From Tectiglobus sp965247245 (GTDB lineage Bacteria; Pseudomonadota; Alphaproteobacteria; Rhizobiales; Hyphomicrobiaceae), in assembly GCA_965247245.1 (NCBI GenBank), contig CBDFGV010000003.1, forward strand, positions 744,001 to 808,000: a DNA stretch of 64,000 bases, given 5' to 3'. The position numbers were made by a program, and so were the translations under genes. The notes under the pieces are model-generated. The model worked only from the letters and a program-made list of their open reading frames with translations. It was not told where the DNA came from and made no database searches. This document shows positions 9,127 through 17,346 of this stretch, one piece after another. How positions within the stretch are numbered: position 1 is the stretch's first letter; the number at the start of each line of letters is the position of its first letter.

Positions 9127-9852
9127 ATGTTTCGTATCGCGTCTGTCGCACTATTCACGATTGCTATCGCACAGCCGGCCTGGGCCGACACTGAACTCGA
9201 AGACCATATGCCGGTCGAGCAGTGGTCCAATTACCGCAAGAAAAAGCCAATCCGCTATCGCGCTTCGACGGCACCGAGAGCATCATCAAGCCAGAGCCAA
9301 CTCAACCAAGGTAACAAAAAGAAGTGGGTCGGCGGACCAAAGCCTAAGATTTCAGCCGCTGCACCATCCACTGTGCGTTTCCGGTCTGGATACGGCAAAG
9401 GCACCATTATTATCGACACCAGCCGTCGTCGGCTCTTTTATGTCCTATCCAGCGCGAAGGCCTACAGCTATCCGATTGCGGTTGGTCGCGCAGGTTTCCA
9501 GTGGACAGGCCAGAAGCGCATTACCAACGTCAAGAGCTGGCCAACCTGGCGCCCGCCTGCTGAGATGCGCAAACGCCAACCCAAACTACCGGTCGTTATG
9601 AGCGGCGGTATCTATAACCCGCTTGGCGCTAAGGCACTCTACCTTGGTTCGACGCTCTATCGCATTCACGGAACGGCCAATGCAAAGTCTATTGGCACCG
9701 CATCATCATCCGGATGCTTCCGCATGCACAACAAGCACGTTGTCCACCTGGCACAACGCGCCGGCATCGGTACACGCGTTGTTGTCCTCCGCAAACTGCC
9801 CAAGTCGATCGCAGCCAGCATCCGGGGCAAAAAAAGCCGTAAGCGTAGCTAA
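9127..9852 (+). CDS. secreted L,D-transpeptidase (YkuD/ErfK family)
   Basis: A 241-residue periplasmic enzyme that crosslinks peptidoglycan stem peptides (3-3 bonds) or attaches proteins to them. It has a signal peptide (1-20, ending PAWAD), a basic linker to about residue 80, then the YkuD domain: IIIDTSRRRLFYVLS, YPIAVGRAGFQWTG, and the catalytic motif with the histidine in IHGT and the nucleophile cysteine in SSGCFRM. A highly basic tail (RGKKSRKRS) closes it. A strong intrinsic terminator follows 30 bases after the stop. Confidence 0.92.
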   Translation: MFRIASVALFTIAIAQPAWADTELEDHMPVEQWSNYRKKKPIRYRASTAPRASSSQSQLNQGNKKKWVGGPKPKISAAAPSTVRFRSGYGKGTIIIDTSRRRLFYVLSSAKAYSYPIAVGRAGFQWTGQKRITNVKSWPTWRPPAEMRKRQPKLPVVMSGGIYNPLGAKALYLGSTLYRIHGTANAKSIGTASSSGCFRMHNKHVVHLAQRAGIGTRVVVLRKLPKSIAASIRGKKSRKRS

Positions 9853-9882
9853 AACCAGGTATACCGTCACGGCAATCGAATT

Positions 9883-9912
9883 GGCCGGCGTTGCAAAGCG
9901 CCGGCCTTTTTC
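9883..9912 (+). terminator. Rho-independent terminator
   Basis: Perfect 8-bp stem GGCCGGCG / CGCCGGCC around an 8-base loop, followed by TTTTTC. It lies just after the L,D-transpeptidase stop and before the convergent dihydroorotase stop. Confidence 0.9.
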
Positions 9913-9917
9913 TTTGG

Positions 9918-11246
9918 CTAGCCGCCTTCCCAGAAGCGAACCGGTTCTCCATTTGCCGGCAGGCCAATCTCGCCGTCCCACATTACACGGCGACCACGGA
10001 TAATCGTACCTTGGGCAGCCCCGGTCAGCGTCACGCCGTCAAATGGTGTCCAACCGCAAGCGCTCTCGATCCAATCATTTGTCACCGTCCACTTGCGCTT
10101 TAGATCGACAACGGTGAAATCCGCGTCGTTGCCAACCGAGATGCGGCCTTTGTTGGCCATGCCGAAGATCCTCTGCGGTCCATGGCTTGTCAGATCGACG
10201 AACCGTTCCAGGGACAAGCGTCCCGCGTTGACATGATCCAGCATAACCGGAACCAGCGTCTGCACACCCGTCATGCCTGAGTGCGAACCTGGATAGGCAT
10301 GCTCCTTTTCTTCGCGTGTGTGCGGCGCATGATCCGAACCGAGAACATCGACGGTGCCATCCTGGATCGCCTGCCAAATCCGCGACTGGTGCGCAGCATC
10401 CCGGACCGGAGGGTTCATCTGGGCAAACGTGCCAAGGCGCTCATAACACTCCGGCGCGACGAGTGTGAGGTGGTTGGGCGTGACCTCAACCGTTGCCCAG
10501 GTCTTATGGTCCTTGAGAAAATCCATCTCATCACCGGTGGAAATATGCAGCACGTGCACCCGACGGCGATGCTTCTCCGCCAAGCCAACCAAGCGCCGTG
10601 TCGCAATCAAGGCTGCTTCCGGGTCCCGCCATTCGGGGTGTGAGGTTGGGTCACCGGCCCGTCGCACGCCCTCGCGCGCAATCAGCCGGTCTTCATCTTC
10701 CGCGTGAAACGCCGCACGCCGCCCAAGCTTCGCAATAATTTTGTCGAGCGATGCTTCATCATCGACCAGCAGGTTACCTGTCGACGAACCCATGAATACC
10801 TTGATCCCGGCTGATGACTCGAGCTTCTCCAATTTTGGAATGTCATCAATGTTCTCACGCGTGCCCCCCACGTAGAAGGCAAAGTCGCAAAACATGCGGT
10901 GGCGTGCACGGGACACCTTATCAGCGAGAGTTTCTTCGGTTGTTGTCAACGGCACGGTATTCGGCATCTCGAAGACAGCCGTAACGCCACCCATCACGGC
11001 TGCCCGGCTGCCAGTTTCGAGGTTTTCTTTGTGATCGAGACCCGGCTCTCTGAAATGCACTTGGCTGTCGATCACGCCCGGCAAAATATGCAGGTCCTTA
11101 CAATTAATCTCATCAGCCGCGCTTGCGCCGTCTATACCTCCGATTGCTGCGATCTGGCCATCACGCACACCGACATCACGCACACCGGTCCCATCGTGAT
11201 TGACCACGGTGCCGCCGCGCAGGATCAAATCAAAAACTTCAGCCAT
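9918..11246 (-). CDS. dihydroorotase-type amidohydrolase (first His of HxH replaced by Gln)
   Basis: A 442-residue cyclic amidohydrolase that by family would interconvert carbamoyl-aspartate and dihydroorotate in pyrimidine synthesis. The class I layout is seen: PGVIDSQVHFREPG (residues 57-69), GIKVFMGSSTG with the lysine that is usually carboxylated, FHAEDE, HVLHIST, and GSDHAPHT with the catalytic aspartate. The usual metal-binding HxH is QVH here (Gln62-Val-His64). This matches an alphaproteobacterial subgroup still annotated as dihydroorotase, so either the metal site is altered or the substrate differs. Start at ATG 11246 with GGAGAGG about 7 bases upstream. Monocistronic. Confidence 0.85.
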   Translation of the reverse strand: MAEVFDLILRGGTVVNHDGTGVRDVGVRDGQIAAIGGIDGASAADEINCKDLHILPGVIDSQVHFREPGLDHKENLETGSRAAVMGGVTAVFEMPNTVPLTTTEETLADKVSRARHRMFCDFAFYVGGTRENIDDIPKLEKLESSAGIKVFMGSSTGNLLVDDEASLDKIIAKLGRRAAFHAEDEDRLIAREGVRRAGDPTSHPEWRDPEAALIATRRLVGLAEKHRRRVHVLHISTGDEMDFLKDHKTWATVEVTPNHLTLVAPECYERLGTFAQMNPPVRDAAHQSRIWQAIQDGTVDVLGSDHAPHTREEKEHAYPGSHSGMTGVQTLVPVMLDHVNAGRLSLERFVDLTSHGPQRIFGMANKGRISVGNDADFTVVDLKRKWTVTNDWIESACGWTPFDGVTLTGAAQGTIIRGRRVMWDGEIGLPANGEPVRFWEGG

Positions 11247-11363
11247 ATCTTGTCCTCTCCGACCGTCGTGTCAGCTTGTGCACCATACCCACCGCCGGCT
11301 TGCCAGTCATGAGCGCGCATCCTACTTAGGAGCTATCAGTTTCACAGCCAGGCGGGAAGCAAC

Positions 11364-12239
11364 ATGTCGACAGTAAAACTGGCGCACCTTGAAAACCGAG
11401 GCATTATCCGGATCTCCGGTGCCGACACAGTTAAACTGCTGGACGGCATCGTCACCAACAACCTGGTCCGGCTTGACGATCAACCAGCCATTCACAGCGG
11501 ACTGCTCAGCCCGCAGGGCAAAATCCAGTTTGATTTCTTTCTGGTTCGTGAAGGTGATGATCTGCTCCTGGAAACCCACAGAGACAAGATCCCCTCGCTT
11601 ATCCAGCGCCTCACACTCTATCGTCTCCGTGCCGATGTTACGTTCGAAGATCAGTCAGAACAATTGGCCGTGATGGCAGCCTGGGGTGATCCGGTGGATG
11701 CACCCGGCGGCGTTCTCGCGTTCCCCGACCCACGCAATGCCAAGCTTGGTCAACGCCTGATCATGCCGGCCGAACGCATCCCTGAGATCCCCGGTGAAAG
11801 TCTGACAGAGGCCGACTACCACGCCCATCGCATTGCCATCGGTATTCCAGAGGCCGAACTTGACTATGGTCTGGGCGACGCCTTTCCGCATGAGGCGCTC
11901 TACGATGAGCTTGCCAGTGTCGACTTCAAGAAAGGATGTTATGTCGGCCAGGAAGTCGTCAGCCGGATGCAACATCGCGGAACGGCGCGCAAACGCGTTG
12001 TCCCGGTGACCGCGTCCTCAACACTCGAGACGGGTACCGATATCATGGCTGGTGAAGCGACCATCGGCACGATTGGGTCTGTGGCAGATGGCAGTGGCCT
12101 GGCACTCATTCGACTTGATCGTGCGCACGAAGCCAGTGAAAAGGCCGTCCCACTTACGGCTGCCAACGTCGAACTCACAATCAACAAGCCGGACTGGATG
12201 ACATTGGACATCACAACCGGCAAGACGGGAGACCATTAA
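11364..12239 (+). CDS. ygfZ: YgfZ/GcvT-domain folate-binding protein
   Basis: A 291-residue tetrahydrofolate-binding protein of the YgfZ (Iba57) family that supports assembly or repair of some iron-sulfur enzymes. The diagnostic motif K-G-C-Y-x-G-Q-E is seen at residues 190-197 with its conserved cysteine. The N-terminus has the GcvT-like SGADTVKLLDGIVTNNL, followed by SGLLSPQGKIQFDFF. Its stop overlaps by one base the ATG of the tag gene (TAATG), so the two are translationally coupled. Confidence 0.92.
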   Translation: MSTVKLAHLENRGIIRISGADTVKLLDGIVTNNLVRLDDQPAIHSGLLSPQGKIQFDFFLVREGDDLLLETHRDKIPSLIQRLTLYRLRADVTFEDQSEQLAVMAAWGDPVDAPGGVLAFPDPRNAKLGQRLIMPAERIPEIPGESLTEADYHAHRIAIGIPEAELDYGLGDAFPHEALYDELASVDFKKGCYVGQEVVSRMQHRGTARKRVVPVTASSTLETGTDIMAGEATIGTIGSVADGSGLALIRLDRAHEASEKAVPLTAANVELTINKPDWMTLDITTGKTGDH

Positions 12240-12856
12240 TGGCCAAGAAGAAGTCGAGCACCGAAGACCTCATTCGCTGCAGCTGGCCGAAGGTCGAAGA
12301 TCCCGAGTACACCCGTTATCACGACGAAGAGTGGGGCGTTCCGAAAACAGGCGATATCGAATTGTTCGAAAAGATGGTGCTCGAAGGCTTTCAATCAGGG
12401 CTGTCCTGGATCACCATTCTCAAGAAACGCGACAACTTCCGCAGCGCCTTTCATAACTTCGATCCCAAGAAGATAGCGCGCTACAAAGACAAGGATTTCG
12501 AACGCCTTTTGAATGATGAGGGTATCGTTCGCAATCGCCTGAAGATCGAGGCGACGATCCATAACGCAAAGGCCTATTTGGAACTCGCTAAAGAACGTCC
12601 GTTTGCCGACTTCATCTGGAGCTTTGTCGACTACAAGCCGATTATCAACAAGCCAAAAACGATGCGGGACATTCCGGCCCAGACTGAGATCTCAAAACAG
12701 ATGTCAAAGGGACTCAAGTCAAAAGGCTTTCGGTTTGTCGGTCCAACAACTGCTTACGCCTTCATGCAATCTGTTGGCATGGTCAACGACCACATCATCG
12801 ATTGCTTCCGTCATGAGCCATGCGCCAAGCTGCAACGCAATTTCAAGTTCAAGTAG
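12239..12856 (+). CDS. tag: DNA-3-methyladenine glycosylase I
   Basis: A 205-residue base-excision repair enzyme that removes 3-methyladenine from alkylated DNA. Motifs match Tag throughout: RCSWP at 13-17, YHDEEWGVP at 27-35, and LEGFQSGLSWITIL at 48-61, where the glutamate (E49) corresponds to the catalytic one of E. coli Tag. FVGPTTAYAFMQSVGMVNDH follows. The zinc-snap ligands of the family appear as C14, H28, H186 and C190. Overlaps ygfZ by one base. Confidence 0.95.
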   Translation: MAKKKSSTEDLIRCSWPKVEDPEYTRYHDEEWGVPKTGDIELFEKMVLEGFQSGLSWITILKKRDNFRSAFHNFDPKKIARYKDKDFERLLNDEGIVRNRLKIEATIHNAKAYLELAKERPFADFIWSFVDYKPIINKPKTMRDIPAQTEISKQMSKGLKSKGFRFVGPTTAYAFMQSVGMVNDHIIDCFRHEPCAKLQRNFKFK

Positions 12857-12910
12857 TTCGCTTCAGGTCAACTGAGCGAAGCGCACTGCTATAGGCCAAT
12901 CGATCAATCC

Positions 12911-14422
12911 ATGAAAACCGCAGTTGAACTCGATGGCACCACAATGTCGATCGCGATGGTCAATGCCGTTGCGGCAGGCGCCGACGTGACCACCGCGCAA
13001 GCCGGACTGCAAAGAATGGCAGCCAGCAACGCGATTACCCTGAAGGCGGTTGACGAGGGTCGGCCGGTTTATGGCGTCACAACGGGCCTCGGTGCAAAGG
13101 CAACACAATCACTGACACGCGAAGAAGCCACGGAGTTTGCCGCAAAGGCTATTCGCGGCCGTGCCCACGCCATTGGCAAACCGTTACCGCGCGCCATTGT
13201 TCGCGCTGCCATGGCCATCAGGCTCAACTCCTTGTTGACCGGTTCTTCAGGCGCCGCACCGGCAGTCGCCACCCACATCAAAGCCTGCCTCAATGCCGAC
13301 CTCGTCCCGAGCATCGGTGAAACTGCGTCGGTAACCGTCGCCGACCTCCTGTGGGGCGGAACGTTTGGCCTTGCCGTGATTGGAGAAGGCCAGTTCCTCG
13401 ATTACCCCGAAGAGAAAAGCGGCACCGAACTTTTCATCGAGGCCGGCATTCCCGAGCTGCAGCTTGGCCCACGTGATGGCCTGGCCCTGGTCAGCCACAA
13501 CAGTTTTTCGACAGCCCATGCAGCGATTGGCCACCACCAAGCAACGCGCGCCTGGCGGGCAGCACAGACAGCGGCAGCGCTAACATTGGAAGGCTTTCGC
13601 GGGTCACTCACGCCGTTTGATCCGGCTGTCATTGCAACGCGCCGACAGCCTGGCCAGGCCGAAGCGGCGGCCGACCTGATGACCCGATTGACCGGTTCAG
13701 AGTTGCATCAGCCGGGGAACGCGAGGCGCCTGCAGGACCCGCTCAGTCTGCGCAACATCGCCCAGGTCCACGGCACAACGTACGCGGCCTTGGCCACTCT
13801 TGAGGATACGCTGCTCGGCGAAATCAATGGCGCTTCTGACAATCCCGTCGTGATCCCCGACTCTGAGACCATTGTCTCTGGCGGCGGTTATCTCAATCCG
13901 CATTTGGGAACGACGCTGGTCGCAACGAACTACGCTATCGTGCAATTGGCGGCTCAAATGGTTGCGCGATCCGGCAAGCTTCTCTTCAATCGCTTCACGG
14001 ATCTCCCCAATGGCCTGTTGTCAGATGATGCGAATGTCACCGGCTTCACACCGACAACAAAGATTTCAGAGGCACTATTTGCGGAGATCGTGCAGCTCGC
14101 AACGCCACCTGTCGTTTATCCGTCGGCCATGGCAGATGGCGTCGAGGATGTCGTCTCCAATTACACGGTGTCTGCCAAGGCACTCATCACGATCTCAGAG
14201 CGCTTCTCCCAATTGACCGCCATCGAAATGATCCTTGCCACTCACGCTATCCGATTGCGTGAAGTAGCGAGCTTGATCGCGCCGGGCCTCCGTCCGCTCG
14301 TCGAACGGATACAGGAGATCTCACCGTTACTCGTGGCTGACCGACCGCTCAGCAGTGAAATCGACACAGTCGCAGCATGGATACGCAGCGGCGAGATTGA
14401 TCGCCTCACAGGTCAGGTCTGA
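12911..14422 (+). CDS. aromatic-amino-acid-lyase (HAL/PAL) superfamily protein lacking the MIO triad
   Basis: A 503-residue homologue of histidine/phenylalanine ammonia-lyases. Retained family features: the YGVTTGLG loop (Tyr54, the catalytic base position), GLALVSHNSFSTA, RLQDPLSLR with its arginine, SDNPVV, and a C-terminal PSAMADGVEDVVSN. The Ala-Ser-Gly that cyclises to the MIO electrophile is missing. Aligning back from VIGEG and the conserved Asp-Leu places Thr142-Val143-Ala144 there. The NGT motif is SHN (195-197) and the second active tyrosine of QDPYSLR is leucine. It cannot use classical MIO chemistry, so it is either a different enzyme or a non-catalytic protein. Starts 54 bases after tag, same strand. 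Confidence 0.82.
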   Translation: MKTAVELDGTTMSIAMVNAVAAGADVTTAQAGLQRMAASNAITLKAVDEGRPVYGVTTGLGAKATQSLTREEATEFAAKAIRGRAHAIGKPLPRAIVRAAMAIRLNSLLTGSSGAAPAVATHIKACLNADLVPSIGETASVTVADLLWGGTFGLAVIGEGQFLDYPEEKSGTELFIEAGIPELQLGPRDGLALVSHNSFSTAHAAIGHHQATRAWRAAQTAAALTLEGFRGSLTPFDPAVIATRRQPGQAEAAADLMTRLTGSELHQPGNARRLQDPLSLRNIAQVHGTTYAALATLEDTLLGEINGASDNPVVIPDSETIVSGGGYLNPHLGTTLVATNYAIVQLAAQMVARSGKLLFNRFTDLPNGLLSDDANVTGFTPTTKISEALFAEIVQLATPPVVYPSAMADGVEDVVSNYTVSAKALITISERFSQLTAIEMILATHAIRLREVASLIAPGLRPLVERIQEISPLLVADRPLSSEIDTVAAWIRSGEIDRLTGQV

Positions 14423-14540
14423 CAGCCACGGTCTGAAACCGTCAGCTGTTCTGTCGCTGGGCAGTACTGACACTGTGTCAGCGGCGACAGCACTAAAGAA
14501 AGCGAAGTGGGGGGATATAGCCGCCTCCGAGATCGTTTTT

Positions 14541-14660
14541 GCCCCTCACCCTAACCCTCTCCCCGCGCGCGCGGAGAGGGAATAAATGGAACAATCACGA
14601 AGACAACTGCGATCGCCCCCTCTCCCCATTCTTCATGGGGAGAGGGTCGGGGTGAGGGGC
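14541..14660. repeat. palindromic REP-like pair, order A-B
   Basis: Unit A (14541-14580) reads CCCCTCACCCTAACCCTCTC, then a GC-rich turn and GGAGAGGG. Unit B (14616-14660) is in the opposite sense, CCCCCTCTCCCCATTCTTCA then GGGGAGAGGGTCGGGGTGAGGGG. Each is a hairpin and the two are mutually inverted. The same units occur at 16824-16933 in the order B-A. The repeats lie between convergent genes and occupy the only notable part of the 14423-14744 gap. Confidence 0.85.
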
Positions 14661-14744
14661 AGCAAGATATTTCTGATAACCCCCGTCACTCAACCGCACG
14701 CAGCGCGGTAGCATCATACAAACCATCCAAGTTAGTCCATTTCG

Positions 14745-15758
14745 TCAGTCCGCATAGCGCAGCGATTTGACCAAGCCCATGTCGCGCGCCTTGTTCAACA
14801 TGAACACGCCGAGCGCAATATCACTGGTCGCCAATCCGCGATGCCAAAACAAGATCGTTTCATCATCGCTTTCACGTCCCGGCTTGAGGCCGGCAACAAT
14901 TTCACCAACCTCGGCGTAAAAACTCTCGACTGAAATCTTGCCGGCATTGATGTGCGGTCGCAGCGAACCGTAAGGCCCGGCCATCACCTGACCAAGATCA
15001 TCCATGACGAACTTGTCGAAATGATCCGTAAAATCCATCGGCAGCGCACTCATCGTGCCATATGGGACGACCAAGCCGCCCTTCGGGATCCAAGCGCTCT
15101 CGAACAGCGGCGTCGGCTCTGGCAGGCGCGATGCCTCAACAATCACGTCCGCACCGTCGAGACAATCCTGCCAGTTCTCTGTCGCGACAACCTCTTTGCC
15201 AAGATCCTTACTCAGGCGTTCCGCAAAAGGATTGCGACTCTCAGGCCGGCGCGAATGCACACGGATCTCTTCGAAGTCAAATAAATGATCGAGCAGGCGA
15301 ACGTTCCAATACGCAGTGCCACGTGCCCCGATGTGTCCCAGTCGCTTCGGTTTTTTCGGTGCCAGGTGTTTTGCGCCGATCGCAGTCAACGCGCCGGTAC
15401 GCATGTCCGTGATACCTGCCGCATCAATGACAGCCTTCGGAATCCCTGTGCGCGGACAGAACAGATTGAGCAGGGCCATCTCCGATGGCAAACCTTGCTT
15501 GTAGTTGTCGACAAAGTCTCCCACGACTTTCACACCGGCATAGTCAAGCGGTGCAACGTACCCGCGCAACACGTTGAAATGCCCTTCAGTGCCAGCATCG
15601 GGCCTTAAATGGACGCGCGGCTCGATCACCGTCTGCCCACGTCCTGCAGCATCAAGCCCGGCTTCCACTGCTGCAATAATTTCTGCATCCGTCAGCCCCA
15701 GCGCCTTCACCTCAGGCCCACCGAGATACTCAATATCAATCGTCACACCATCACCCAC
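14745..15758 (-). CDS. ornithine cyclodeaminase / mu-crystallin family NAD(P)-dependent protein
   Basis: A 337-residue Rossmann-fold protein. The family motif TDMRTGALTAIGAKHLA (about 118-134) is followed by LGHIGARGTAYWN, where the dinucleotide-binding glycine loop is GxxGARGTA, and by GADVIVEAS, which contains the family's catalytic-type aspartate. Members are ornithine cyclodeaminases, ketimine reductases and alanine dehydrogenases; the substrate cannot be assigned. It is longer than mu-crystallin types at the C-terminus (LFWHRGLATSDIALG). Convergent with the lyase-like gene across the repeat pair. Confidence 0.82.
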   Translation of the reverse strand: MGDGVTIDIEYLGGPEVKALGLTDAEIIAAVEAGLDAAGRGQTVIEPRVHLRPDAGTEGHFNVLRGYVAPLDYAGVKVVGDFVDNYKQGLPSEMALLNLFCPRTGIPKAVIDAAGITDMRTGALTAIGAKHLAPKKPKRLGHIGARGTAYWNVRLLDHLFDFEEIRVHSRRPESRNPFAERLSKDLGKEVVATENWQDCLDGADVIVEASRLPEPTPLFESAWIPKGGLVVPYGTMSALPMDFTDHFDKFVMDDLGQVMAGPYGSLRPHINAGKISVESFYAEVGEIVAGLKPGRESDDETILFWHRGLATSDIALGVFMLNKARDMGLVKSLRYAD

Positions 15759-16013
15759 ACTTCACGACACCTGTATGAACTAAGCATCTCAGCAGGTCAG
15801 TGACAATGCACGGGGGCATTCAATGCGATCACACCGCCGAGACCGCGAAAGGCTAGGGCTAGATCATCGCGCATCACATCGCGAATAGTTGCCGCGAACC
15901 CCAGATATCGGTTTCCAGATAACAACAGCACCCTGGCCACCAGCCAGCCTCACAACTAACATCTCCAAAACAGGACCGACGAAGTCCGTGCGAGAAAGTA
16001 GTGGAGGAACGCG

Positions 16014-16769
16014 ATGGCCGTTGCAGAGTTTTCGATCGATGGCGCAGTCCGTCGGGTGCGGCTGACCCGTCCGGAAAAGCGCAATGCGCTGAACCCGGAA
16101 ATGATCGCCATCCTCACAGAAGCATTCACGACACCGCCACAACCTGGCGAACGACTGGTATTGGTCGAGGCTGACGGCACCGTATTCAGCGCCGGTATAG
16201 ATTTGCGAGAACGCGACGGGACGGCAGCCGGCATCAAGCCATTCGAAGAGATGTTACACGCGATGGAGACCTATCCGCTGCCCGTGATTGGCAAGGTTCA
16301 AGGCGCTGCCATCGCCGGCGGCAACGAACTCGCCCTTCACTGCGATCTCGTCGTCGCGAGTAAGACAGCAAAGTTTGGCATGTCGCCGGCGCAGCTGGGT
16401 CTCGCTCCGAGCTGGTTCCTTTGCAAGAAACTCCAGGAAGTTGCCGGTCCCGTTGCCACCCGCCGCATCCTCTTCCTCGGTGATCCACTTTCGGCAGAAG
16501 AGTTTTATGAGCTGGGCCTCATCTCCCACGTGGCCGAACCAGATGAGCTGGATGTGGCAACTCAGAAAGTTGTTGACCGCATTGCTGCAAACGCGCCGAT
16601 GGCGTTAAAGGCCATCAAGTCGGTTCTCGTCCGCCAAATGACCTTCCGAGATGATATTGAACATGCCGACCTGGACAAGGTGCTCGGCACCGTCCGCGAA
16701 AGTGAAGATGCGCGTGAGGGCATCGCCGCGTTTCTTGAAAAGCGCAAACCGAACTTCCAGGAACGTTGA
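16014..16769 (+). CDS. enoyl-CoA hydratase/isomerase family protein
   Basis: A 251-residue crotonase-fold protein. It shows RPEKRNALNPEM, the oxyanion-hole segment FSAGIDLRE, and GAAIAGGNELALHCDLVVAS. The first crotonase glutamate is kept (GNELA). The second catalytic glutamate (of the QPEI type) is not present, since the aligned stretch reads FGMSPAQLGLAP. It is therefore probably not a standard hydratase; it may be an isomerase, hydrolase or lyase of an acyl-CoA. First of a same-strand group with an acyl-CoA dehydrogenase and a CoA-transferase. Confidence 0.85.
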   Translation: MAVAEFSIDGAVRRVRLTRPEKRNALNPEMIAILTEAFTTPPQPGERLVLVEADGTVFSAGIDLRERDGTAAGIKPFEEMLHAMETYPLPVIGKVQGAAIAGGNELALHCDLVVASKTAKFGMSPAQLGLAPSWFLCKKLQEVAGPVATRRILFLGDPLSAEEFYELGLISHVAEPDELDVATQKVVDRIAANAPMALKAIKSVLVRQMTFRDDIEHADLDKVLGTVRESEDAREGIAAFLEKRKPNFQER

Positions 16770-16823
16770 CGGGCAACAAGGTGAAACAACGCGATACCAC
16801 GTTCTCAACGACAACGTTGACCG

Positions 16824-16933
16824 CCCCCTCTCCCCATTCTTTATGGGGAGAGGGTCGGGGTGAGGGGCCACGGCAGGCAAGGTGCAGGTATCTGCCCCTC
16901 ACCCTAGCCCTCTCCCCGCACACGGGGAGGGGG
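16824..16933. repeat. palindromic REP-like pair, order B-A
   Basis: The same two units as at 14541-14660 but in reverse order. Unit B (16824-16868, CCCCCTCTCCCCATTCTTTA then GGGGAGAGGGTCGGGGTGAGGGG) is followed by unit A (16894-16933, CCCCTCACCCTAGCCCTCTC, then CACACGGGGAGGGGG). Between the enoyl-CoA hydratase-like gene and the next ORF. Confidence 0.85.
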
Positions 16934-16974
16934 AAGGCATCGGCAATGGACAAACTTAGGGCGAGAGGAAACCT

Positions 16975-17313
16975 ATGGCGATCCGCATGACCAAGTCCTG
17001 GCAACCGCTGACAGAAGAGAATGCTGTCAAACTCCCGGGCCAACTCGGTGTCTACCAACTCGCCAACGACGCCGGCGAAATCATCGCAATAGGGTTTGCC
17101 GGTGGACGCTCGCTGTTTGGTCTGCGTGGCATCCTAAAAGATCTCGCCGCCAACCCACCCGTCGGGGCCACTCAGTTTCGCGTCGAAATCAACTCGCAGT
17201 ACCAGACCCGCTATCGCGAGCTTCTCATGGTTCACCACGCCGATCATGGCGCACTGCCACGACACAATCAGTCAGACCCGCCGCACTATCTTGGTCGCCT
17301 CAGCCCGCTTTGA
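16975..17313 (+). CDS. small conserved-looking hypothetical protein (112 aa)
   Basis: A 112-residue cytoplasmic protein beginning SWQPLTEENAVKLPGQLGVYQL, then GEIIAIGFAGGRSLFGLRGIL. The spacing GVYxL...IIxIGxA loosely recalls the start of a GIY-YIG fold, but the rest is too short for that nuclease domain and no catalytic Arg/Glu set is evident. Start at ATG 16975, with GAGAGGAAA just upstream; ATG 16984 is also possible. It sits inside the acyl-CoA gene group. Confidence 0.7.
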   Translation: MAIRMTKSWQPLTEENAVKLPGQLGVYQLANDAGEIIAIGFAGGRSLFGLRGILKDLAANPPVGATQFRVEINSQYQTRYRELLMVHHADHGALPRHNQSDPPHYLGRLSPL

Positions 17314-17346
17314 TGCAACGAACCAGCAAATGCCAGGACCAAACTC

